Shown here piece after piece: positions 1 through 6,908 of a stretch of DNA of 14,525 nt (the stretch's first letter is position 1; every line of letters begins with the position of its first letter). This DNA comes from an uncultured Clostridia bacterium (GTDB lineage: Bacteria > Bacillota > Clostridia > Peptostreptococcales > Anaerovoracaceae), in contig CAKQNZ010000042.1 of the NCBI GenBank assembly GCA_934255435.1, forward strand, positions 1-14,525. Direction: 5' to 3'. Position numbers and translations under genes: made by a program. The notes beneath the pieces were generated by a model. That model did no database searches, was not told the DNA's origin, and saw only the letters and a program-made list of their open reading frames with translations.

Positions 1-75
<75 letters not shown>

Positions 76-105
76 ATGTCTGGTTGTTTCTCAACGACAA
101 TTAAT

Positions 106-134
106 ACTATACTACACAGCCGCTGAGATGTCAA
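106..134 (-). promoter_or_regulatory. Sigma-A type promoter for tRNA-Asn
   Basis: On the minus strand there is a perfect -35 box TTGACA (134-129), a 17-nt spacer, and a -10 box TATAGT (111-106, one mismatch to TATAAT). Transcription would start near 99, giving a leader of about 24 nt before the tRNA 5' end at 75. This is the best promoter in the window, as expected for a stable RNA gene. An A-rich tract on the same strand lies directly upstream (about 137-160) and could act as an UP element; that part is inference. Confidence 0.85.
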
Positions 135-179
135 CCATTATTTTATCTTTTTTTGATTTTTCCAGATATATATGCCGAA

Positions 180-203
180 GATATATTTATGCATAAATAT
201 ATC
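180..203. repeat. Perfect 24-bp AT-rich palindrome between TPR gene and tRNA-Asn
   Basis: Bases 180-203 equal their own reverse complement, with 12-bp half sites centred on ATGCAT. The palindrome lies 22 nt past the stop codon of the TPR gene. A second ATATAT-rich segment (about 165-173) can pair with either half, so other folds are possible. On the minus strand no T-run follows (the next bases are A-rich), so it is not a standard intrinsic terminator. It may be a transcript 3'-end stem or a protein-binding site. Apart from this and the tRNA promoter I see nothing else in the 150-bp gap. Confidence 0.6.
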
Positions 204-225
204 CTGGCTCTGACAGTGCAGGCTG

Positions 226-1341
226 CTAATTCTGGAGTTTCCTGTCCTCTTCTCTTATTGCCTTTATATGCATATCCTGTTCTTCACTGAGATTTGATTC
301 GACCATTTCGATCTTTCGGGAATATTTCCTGATGTTTTCTGTATCGCCCTGAGCTTCATATATGCTGAGCAGTTCTTTCATGGTCTCGATATGGCTGCCG
401 TTCAGCGTCAGGACCTTTTTCAGCGATGATACTGCTTCGTCTGTCCTGCCCATCATTTCATAGGCTATGCCGAGATAGTAGTAAAGAGGCCACCAGTTTC
501 CAAACCTCGTATCGATAAATGGTTCCAGAGCTGATATTCCGCTCTCGTAGCGCCCTGCCAGTATTTCATTGCAGCCTTTCTCTATCCTGAGCGGGTCCGC
601 TAACTGCGCCAGACGCATCTGTATTTCTTTTCTTTCCTTGCTGTCGCTGCTTAGTCTGACAAAGCTCCTCCAGGCTATATCTGCCTTTGCATAAAGACCG
701 ATATTCATATATGCATATCCGAGATAATAATAGCCTTGCGCAAAATCAGGATGCATTTCTGTCAGCAGTTCGAACCATTCCATCGATTCTGCCTTGAACC
801 TGCCTGTATATTCCTCGTTGCTGCTGGCAAGATACATCTCTCTGCACGTTCTGGCATAACCGTACACGGCCTCAGGATCATCTGAAGCTATGCACAGTGC
901 TGCTCTGAAGTGTATGCAGGCATTATCAAGTTCGCCACGCTCTGCTGCCTCTCCGGCTTTTTTGACAAGACCTTCTCTGATGCTGCCTTCTGATATCCTG
1001 TCGAGGAAACCTGCGTAATTTTCGGTGTATCTGAAATGCGGATCACTGCCCATGACCCACGCCATGTTTTCTCCTATGATCACGGCAGAGCTGCCTTCTC
1101 CGCCTGCAAATCCCTGTATCTCCTCCTGACGGAGAGGTACCGGGACACTGCTCATAAGCTCCTGCACATCGTATCTTTTCAGAAAGCCCCCGGAAAACTC
1201 TGCGAAAACGAATCTGTCGAGATACTTCCTGAAATACTTGCCTATCCTGTCTTCACGAACCTTTATATCGGCTTCTGCTCTTTTTATATGAGTTCTGCAC
1301 GGTGCATCTTCCTGATGCAGACTTCTGTTATCGTCGCTCAT
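226..1341 (-). CDS. Tetratricopeptide-repeat protein of unknown function
   Basis: A 371-residue protein whose specific role I do not recognise. Its C-terminal two thirds (from about residue 120) is made of TPR-like helical pairs, with signatures such as YYYLGYAYMNIGLYAKAD and YYYLGIAYEMMGRTDEA, which suggests a protein-protein interaction scaffold. The N-terminal 110 residues have no fold I recognise. There is no signal peptide or membrane segment, so it is probably cytoplasmic. The reading frame extends upstream to a GTG at 1353, but the GAGG overlapping that codon sits 6 nt before the ATG at 1341, so I take the ATG as the start; the GTG form would have 375 residues. It begins 8 nt after the radical SAM gene stops and is the last gene of the operon. 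TPR content is confident; function is unknown. Confidence 0.85.
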   Translation of the reverse strand: MSDDNRSLHQEDAPCRTHIKRAEADIKVREDRIGKYFRKYLDRFVFAEFSGGFLKRYDVQELMSSVPVPLRQEEIQGFAGGEGSSAVIIGENMAWVMGSDPHFRYTENYAGFLDRISEGSIREGLVKKAGEAAERGELDNACIHFRAALCIASDDPEAVYGYARTCREMYLASSNEEYTGRFKAESMEWFELLTEMHPDFAQGYYYLGYAYMNIGLYAKADIAWRSFVRLSSDSKERKEIQMRLAQLADPLRIEKGCNEILAGRYESGISALEPFIDTRFGNWWPLYYYLGIAYEMMGRTDEAVSSLKKVLTLNGSHIETMKELLSIYEAQGDTENIRKYSRKIEMVESNLSEEQDMHIKAIREEDRKLQN

Positions 1342-1347
1342 TTTAAA

Positions 1348-1351
1348 CCTC
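1348..1351 (-). promoter_or_regulatory. Ribosome binding site GAGG that decides the TPR gene start
   Basis: On the minus strand GAGG (1351-1348) is followed by six bases and then ATG at 1341. The same bases form part of the alternative GTG start at 1353, which has no comparable site at the right distance. This favours the ATG. The site overlaps the TGA stop of the upstream radical SAM gene, so translation is probably coupled. Confidence 0.6.
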
Positions 1352-2222
1352 ACAGTGCCCTGAATCTTTCGTCCTTGAACATATCGTGATTTTTCATGGC
1401 TTTTCTCAGAAGTGCCATCATATGCTCCTTGTCTTCAGGCAGATTGCCTCTGAGTGACACATAGTTCGATGCATGGTTGCTCCTGAACACACATTTGTGC
1501 TCTACATTCGTGTTCTGAAGCATCAGCAGAGTCTCTGCCATGACCTCTTCTGCTGTAAGCAGCTGCAGCTTTCCTGTACGGATATCTTCTGCCAGCGGTA
1601 CTCCCGGTTCCACCATCAATGTGAGAAGACCTACATACGACGGCTGCATCTCGCTGATCATCGTGCCGGTCTGGATCGCATGGTCCTCCCAGCCTTCTTT
1701 ACCTGCGATACCTGATATGAACGTCACAGACGCCTTCATTCCGCTTTGCTCGATCTTTCTGACGCCGTCTATCAGCTCCTGGCGGGTCTCTCCTTTGTTT
1801 ATGTCTTTAAGGACTTTATCGCTGCCTGATTCAGCTCCCAGATATACCATCTTTATGCCGGCTTCATACAGCTGACGCATCTCCTCGTCACTCTTTTTCA
1901 GTGCGTCTTTAGCACGTCCGTAGACTGTGACACGTTCACATTCAGGGAAATTCTCCGATATGAAGCTGAGTATCGGCATGAGTCTGTTGTTGGATAATGC
2001 CAGAGCATCACCATCGCAGAGGAAGATACGCTCCACCCTCTTATAGTGATCTCTTGCCCATCTCAGATCCTGAAGGACTTCCTCCAGGTCTCTTATCCTG
2101 AATTTCTTGTCCTTGTACATGCTGCAGAATGTACATTTGTTGTGTGTACATCCTATCGTGACCTGCACAAGGAGGCTGTACGCCTCGCTTGGCGGTCTGA
2201 ATATATTGCCTTCGTAACGCAT
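1350..2222 (-). CDS. Radical SAM protein with a CX4CX2C cluster motif
   Basis: A 290-residue radical SAM family protein. These enzymes bind a [4Fe-4S] cluster and cleave S-adenosylmethionine to start radical chemistry; the substrate of this one is unknown. The cluster-binding cysteines are Cys25, Cys30 and Cys33 in GCTHNKCTFCSMYK. This spacing is CX4CX2C, not the usual CX3CX2C, and I confirmed it codon by codon. A barrel-like core follows, with the conserved VYLGAESGSDKVLKDINKG segment, and FRSNHASNYVSLRG lies near the C terminus (about 246-259). I recall related stand-alone proteins with the same N- and C-terminal motifs in other anaerobes, usually annotated only as radical SAM. The ATG is preceded by AAAGGAGG at ideal spacing. 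It lies 10 nt after argS and its TGA overlaps the ribosome site of the TPR gene. Confidence 0.92.
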   Translation of the reverse strand: MRYEGNIFRPPSEAYSLLVQVTIGCTHNKCTFCSMYKDKKFRIRDLEEVLQDLRWARDHYKRVERIFLCDGDALALSNNRLMPILSFISENFPECERVTVYGRAKDALKKSDEEMRQLYEAGIKMVYLGAESGSDKVLKDINKGETRQELIDGVRKIEQSGMKASVTFISGIAGKEGWEDHAIQTGTMISEMQPSYVGLLTLMVEPGVPLAEDIRTGKLQLLTAEEVMAETLLMLQNTNVEHKCVFRSNHASNYVSLRGNLPEDKEHMMALLRKAMKNHDMFKDERFRAL

Positions 2223-2232
2223 ATATCCTCCT

Positions 2233-3945
2233 TTACATCTTTTCAGGTGCTTTCATGCCCAAAAGTGCCAGCCCGTTCTTTATCGCAGCCTTTGCAGCGA
2301 TAACAAGTGCGATCTTGGCGTTCTTTTCATCTTCATTGTCCACCAGAATGTGCTCGTCGTGATAGAATTTATTGAACGCCTGCGCTATATCCACTATATG
2401 TCTTGTGACAACAGATGGTTCGTATTTTTCTCCGGCTTCGATGATGACCTCAGGAAGTGCATAGAGAAGTTTTATCAGCTCATGAGCACTCTCGCCAGTT
2501 ATATATTTCGCATCGAAGTCTGCTTCTGCTGCTTTCACAGCATCTTCTCCGGCATTTCTGAGGATACTGCATGCTCTTGCGTGTGTATACTGTACATACG
2601 GACCTGTCTCGCCTTCGAAGTTCAGTACCTTATCCCATGAGAATACATAGTCCTTGATCCTGTAGTTGGAAAGCTCATTGAATACAACAGCTCCTATACC
2701 TACATCCTTTGCAGTCTGATCTATATTCTCTGTATTTACATTCTTTTCTTCGATTATTTTTCTTGTCTGCTCCACAGCTTTGTTAAGGACATCTTCAAGG
2801 AAAATTACTCTGCCTTCTCTTGTAGACATAGTACCTTCCTCCATGCTGACAAGACCGAACGGAATGTGTACGCAATCCTTCGCCCAGTCATATCCCAGAA
2901 GTTCCACGATCTTTATCCACTGCTGGAAATGGAGATTCTGCTGCGATGCTACGATATACAGGTTCTTGTAGAAATCATATGTTTCTTTCCTGTATACTGC
3001 AGCTGCTATATCTCTTGTGATATAAAGGGTAGAACCGTCTGATTTTGTTATCAGTGCCGGCGGAAGATCGTAGTCGTCCAGTCTTACTATATTGGCGCCC
3101 TTGTCTTCTTCAAGCAGTCCCTTTTCTTTGAGTTCGTCAACGAATCTCTGCATCTTGTCGGAGTAGAAACTCTCGCCTTTGTATGAATCGAATGTGATGC
3201 CCAGCATGTCGTATACACGGTTGAATTCCTTGAGGCTCTCGTCTCTGAACCACTGCCACAGTTCGACTTCTTCCTTTTCGCCGTGTTCCAGCTTTGTGAA
3301 TATGGCTCTTGCTTCATCTTCAAGCTCCGGATGCTTCTCTGCTTCCTGGTGGAATTTCGTATAATATGACAGCAGTGATTTTATCGGTTCTCTGATGACA
3401 TCTTCTTTGTTGCCCCATCTCCTGTATGCACAGATCATCTTGCCGAACTGTGTACCGTAATCGCCGAGGTGGTTTATCCTGACAGTATCATAGCCCAGGA
3501 AATCATAGATCTTGTATATCGAGTTTCCTATTACAGTACTTCTGATATGCCCGATATGGAAAGGCTTTGCGATGTTAGGCGATGAATATTCAACTATCAC
3601 CTTCTTGCCCTGTCCCATATCGCTTCTGCCATAATCGTCCTTTTTTGCCACCACTTCACTGACAACAGCATCTGCAAAGGCTTCTCTTGAAATGAACATA
3701 TTGACATAAGCATTGACGTTCTGCACATCGCTGAAGATATCTTCTTCTTTTACTGCTTCTGCTATGGTCTTTGCGATCAAAGGAGGTGCTTTCCTGAGTA
3801 TTTTCGCCAGTTTGAAACATGGGAACGCATAGTCTCCCATCTTGCTGTCTGCAGGTGTTTCTATCATGGACATGATCTCTTCTTTATCAAGTCCTTCGAT
3901 CTGCGGTGCTAAAATATCCGCAATTTTTTCTTTGTAACTGATCAT
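2233..3945 (-). CDS. argS: Arginyl-tRNA synthetase
   Basis: ArgRS (570 residues) is a class I synthetase that attaches arginine to tRNA-Arg in the cytoplasm. The N-terminal part fits the Arg-tRNA-synthetase N domain, which contacts the tRNA elbow. The class I HIGH signature is intact in SSPNIAKPFHIGHIRS (about residues 122-137). The KMSKS-equivalent loop is GTMSTREG (about 370), the degenerate form common in ArgRS. The DALR-type anticodon-binding domain fills the C terminus, with QYTHARACSILRNAG at its start and LLGMKAPEKM at the end. Length is typical. The ATG follows GAGGAGA at good spacing. The gene starts 13 nt after mutS2 and ends 10 nt before the radical SAM gene, so it is probably cotranscribed with both. 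No leader or T-box precedes it, as there is no room. Confidence 0.98.
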   Translation of the reverse strand: MISYKEKIADILAPQIEGLDKEEIMSMIETPADSKMGDYAFPCFKLAKILRKAPPLIAKTIAEAVKEEDIFSDVQNVNAYVNMFISREAFADAVVSEVVAKKDDYGRSDMGQGKKVIVEYSSPNIAKPFHIGHIRSTVIGNSIYKIYDFLGYDTVRINHLGDYGTQFGKMICAYRRWGNKEDVIREPIKSLLSYYTKFHQEAEKHPELEDEARAIFTKLEHGEKEEVELWQWFRDESLKEFNRVYDMLGITFDSYKGESFYSDKMQRFVDELKEKGLLEEDKGANIVRLDDYDLPPALITKSDGSTLYITRDIAAAVYRKETYDFYKNLYIVASQQNLHFQQWIKIVELLGYDWAKDCVHIPFGLVSMEEGTMSTREGRVIFLEDVLNKAVEQTRKIIEEKNVNTENIDQTAKDVGIGAVVFNELSNYRIKDYVFSWDKVLNFEGETGPYVQYTHARACSILRNAGEDAVKAAEADFDAKYITGESAHELIKLLYALPEVIIEAGEKYEPSVVTRHIVDIAQAFNKFYHDEHILVDNEDEKNAKIALVIAAKAAIKNGLALLGMKAPEKM

Positions 3946-3958
3946 TGTTTTCTCCTCA

Positions 3959-6331
3959 TTATTTAAATTTCACGACTGTGACTCCATCTCCGCCTTCATT
4001 GAAGCCGCCTTTACGGAAACTTTTGACGTTTTTATTGTATTTAAGTGATTCCTGTATGCCTCTGCGCAGGATGCCTTCGCCTCTGCCGTGTATCACGGTC
4101 ACTTCATCCAGTCCGGATATAAATGCGTCGTCGATGTATTTCTCCACATCCATCACTGCATCTTCAAGGTTCTTGCCTCTGACATCTATCGATGCCTTTA
4201 TATTCTGTACTTTCTGCTTGTACAGACTGCCATATCCTCCGGTCTTCTTAGGCACTTTAGGCTTGGGAGGCATATCTATCAGCATGATATCATTGATGCT
4301 CACGCCTACCTTCATGGCTCCTATCTGCACCTGCAGCTTACCTTTGTCGTCTGGTTTGGATATGACTTCACCATTCTGGTTCAGTGTGAGGACTTTCACT
4401 CTGTTGCCTACTACTATCTGATCAGGTGATACCGGTTTATCGTTGGTCTCACGCTTGATAGTGTTCCTGTTCCTGCGTTCGAGTTCTTTTATCCTGCGGC
4501 GGCTGCGGTCATAACGCCGGTTCATGTCCCCCAGGTTCTCGTATCTTGCAAGGTCCTTGAGCTCTGCTCTGACTTCGTCTGAAACATCCTTGGCTTCACG
4601 TACGATCTCACGGGCCTGCTCCTTCGCTTTGTCGAGTTCCTTTTCTTTTCTTGCTTCGAACTTCTTTATCTGTTTTTCCAGTTCTTCTCTTCGGACCTGT
4701 GCCTCCTGCTTTATGCGGGCGGCTTCGTCACGTTCTGCCTCTGCACGCTTCCTGTCGTCTTCAAGGGAGGATATCATGTCTTCAAAAGCAATATCTCCGC
4801 CGTCGAGAAGATCTCTTGCTCTGCCTGTTATCTCATCCGGCAGCCCCAGCTTTCTGGATATCTCAAAAGCATTGGATTTGCCCGGCAGCCCTGTTATCAG
4901 CCTGTATGTCGGGCTCAGCGTCTCGACATCGAATTCCATCGATGCATTCTCCACGCCATCTGTGGATATCGCATATTTTTTGAGTTCTGTATAATGGGTC
5001 GTAGCTATCAGCTTCGCTCCCTGTGAAGCCAGCTTCTCCAGAATAGATATAGCCAGCGCTGCACCTTCCGTCGGATCTGTGCCTGCACCCAGCTCATCAA
5101 GAAGTACAAGACTTCTGCTGCCGGCTTTTTTCACGATATCCACGATGTTCTTCATATGGGAAGAAAATGTCGAAAGGCTCTGCTCTATACTCTGCTCATC
5201 GCCGATGTCAGCAAAGATCTGCTCGTATACAGGTACTTTGCTTCCCGGTGCTGCCGGTATGTGCAAGCCTGTCTGAGCCATAAGCGACAGCAGACCTGCT
5301 GTCTTCAGCGTTACTGTTTTACCGCCTGTGTTCGGACCCGTTATCACAAGTGTATTGTAGTCCCTGCCCAGCGAAATGTTCACCGGAACGACTTTTTTCC
5401 TGTCGATAAGAGGATGCGCTGCTGATCTCAGCTCCAGTATACCCTCATCATTCATCTCCGGCTCTTCTCCGTACATCTCGATGGAAAGCCTGCCTTTGGC
5501 CATGTAAAGGTCAAGTTCCAGCATCAGTTTCTGATTGTTTACGAGATCGTGGTAATGCTCCGATACGCCCTCTGAAAGCTCTGCCAGTATCCTGTTTATT
5601 TCAGCTTTCTCATCAAGTTCAAGCTGTCTCAGCTCGTTGTTGAGATCCACTATTGCCTGTGGTTCTATGAAAAGAGTAGCGCCTGTGCCGCTCTGGTCGT
5701 GGACTATTCCGGGTACTCTGCTCCTGTGCTCCTGCTTGACAGGTATGACATATCTGCCGTTCCTCATGGTCACGATGCTGTCCTGGAGTATTGTCTTGTT
5801 GTCTGCAGAATTCATTATCCTGTTCATCCTGACCTTGAGAGCTTCATTCTGTCTTATTATCGCCCGTCTTATGCTCCTGAGTTCGGGGCTGGCGTTGTCT
5901 GCCATCTCATCCTCGGATATTATGCACCTGTCGATATCATCTGCAAGCTTTTTGTGGACTGCTATGAGCTCTGCTACAGAACATATCGCCGGTATCTCCG
6001 GTATGTCGCCCTTCAGGAACGCTGCTATGCGCTCAGCTGTCCTCATATTGTACAGGATCTTCAAAAGCTGCGACATGGTAAGTGTACCGCCTTTTCGTGC
6101 AAAGGACACACTTCCCTCTATATCATAAAAACCACCGACCGGTAACGGGCCTTTGAAGTTTATTAGCCTGACTGCCTCTGTGGTTTCATTCTGATGCTCA
6201 CGTATTTCAGATACGCTGGTGCAGGGTTTCAGCTCTGAAATGATCTTCTTTGTCATTTCAGAGCCCGCCTGCTTCCTGAGCATATCTATTATCTTGTTGT
6301 ATTCTAAAATGTTAAGTGTCTTCTTTTTCAT
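3959..6331 (-). CDS. mutS2: MutS2 family ATPase with C-terminal Smr nuclease domain
   Basis: A 790-residue MutS2 protein. The MutS-type ATPase core has Walker A TGPNTGGKT (about 331-339) and Walker B LVLLDELGAGTDPTEG (about 405-420). A long charged coiled coil follows (about 510-600), then a KOW-like beta segment (about 635-680), then an Smr domain with IDVRG (about 715) and HGRGEGILR (about 745). MutS2 lacks the mismatch-recognition domain of MutS. It is known to suppress recombination in some bacteria and, in Bacillus subtilis, to rescue collided ribosomes; which applies here cannot be read from sequence. All key motifs are intact, so it should be active. It starts 6 nt after the zapA stop with only a weak ribosome site (GGATAG), so translational coupling to zapA is likely. 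Confidence 0.97.
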   Translation of the reverse strand: MKKKTLNILEYNKIIDMLRKQAGSEMTKKIISELKPCTSVSEIREHQNETTEAVRLINFKGPLPVGGFYDIEGSVSFARKGGTLTMSQLLKILYNMRTAERIAAFLKGDIPEIPAICSVAELIAVHKKLADDIDRCIISEDEMADNASPELRSIRRAIIRQNEALKVRMNRIMNSADNKTILQDSIVTMRNGRYVIPVKQEHRSRVPGIVHDQSGTGATLFIEPQAIVDLNNELRQLELDEKAEINRILAELSEGVSEHYHDLVNNQKLMLELDLYMAKGRLSIEMYGEEPEMNDEGILELRSAAHPLIDRKKVVPVNISLGRDYNTLVITGPNTGGKTVTLKTAGLLSLMAQTGLHIPAAPGSKVPVYEQIFADIGDEQSIEQSLSTFSSHMKNIVDIVKKAGSRSLVLLDELGAGTDPTEGAALAISILEKLASQGAKLIATTHYTELKKYAISTDGVENASMEFDVETLSPTYRLITGLPGKSNAFEISRKLGLPDEITGRARDLLDGGDIAFEDMISSLEDDRKRAEAERDEAARIKQEAQVRREELEKQIKKFEARKEKELDKAKEQAREIVREAKDVSDEVRAELKDLARYENLGDMNRRYDRSRRRIKELERRNRNTIKRETNDKPVSPDQIVVGNRVKVLTLNQNGEVISKPDDKGKLQVQIGAMKVGVSINDIMLIDMPPKPKVPKKTGGYGSLYKQKVQNIKASIDVRGKNLEDAVMDVEKYIDDAFISGLDEVTVIHGRGEGILRRGIQESLKYNKNVKSFRKGGFNEGGDGVTVVKFK

Positions 6332-6337
6332 TCAGAA

Positions 6338-6898
6338 CTATCCATTATTCTTCTGCTTGCCCAGTTCCTTTTTCAGCTGAAGATTTTCCATCTGAAGATC
6401 AAAGAAACTGTTTTCAAGCTCTTTGCATTTATCTTCGATTTCTTTGACTACGTTGTCCATGCTGCTCTGAGCCTGAGCTTTGGCTGACTCTACTTCCTCC
6501 CTGAGCTGGACTATCTCTTCTTCACGCTGTCTGAGCTGGTTTACCATCTCGTCTTTCTGGAGAACTACAGCCTGAGTTTCTTCTTTGTAATCCATGTAGT
6601 TTTTCTTGGATTCATCCCAGAGCTGTACATAATGCTGAGCATCCTTCTCCAGCTGCATGTTCATCCTTTTCAGGTCCTCTATCTCTTCGAGGGCCTGAAA
6701 ATATTCGCTTGAAATATTTATTGCCGCAAGAGCTGCCACATTGGACGGTGATGCTCCGACGGATTTAGCAGCGTCTGCTATCTCCTGCATCTTCATATCA
6801 ACATGTGCAGCCACCTTGATTATCTCTTCTTTGGATTTTTCTCCGGCAACAACATATTCCTGACCATAAATCTTAACTTTTACTTTGTTGTTTTCCAT
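6338..6898 (-). CDS. zapA: Cell division protein ZapA with extended coiled coil
   Basis: ZapA binds FtsZ and promotes bundling of its protofilaments at the division ring. The first 65-85 residues match the ZapA family: KVKVKIYGQEYVVAGEKSKE, then the VAAHVDMKMQEIA helix, then NVAALAAINISSEY. From about residue 65 to 180 it is an almost unbroken, Glu/Lys/Gln-rich coiled coil. At 186 residues it is much longer than the short ZapA proteins of Bacillus or Escherichia coli (roughly 85-110), and the extra length is all coil. The ATG has AGGAG overlapping the pheT stop codon, 10 nt from pheT. Its place between pheT and mutS2 matches zapA of Bacillus subtilis, which supports the call, as does ftsZ upstream in this window. 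Confidence 0.92.
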   Translation of the reverse strand: MENNKVKVKIYGQEYVVAGEKSKEEIIKVAAHVDMKMQEIADAAKSVGASPSNVAALAAINISSEYFQALEEIEDLKRMNMQLEKDAQHYVQLWDESKKNYMDYKEETQAVVLQKDEMVNQLRQREEEIVQLREEVESAKAQAQSSMDNVVKEIEDKCKELENSFFDLQMENLQLKKELGKQKNNG

Positions 6899-6908
6899 GA
6901 AACTTCTC

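Noticed and set aside
165..203. Palindrome region as an intrinsic terminator for the TPR operon
   Set aside because: On the minus strand the stem is followed by A-rich sequence, not a T-run, and the stem is almost all A-T pairs.
2111..2151. CX4CX2C spacing as a sequencing error or frameshift
   Set aside because: The frame is open on both sides, and an extra in-frame codon would need a 3-nt insertion; surrounding residues look family-like.
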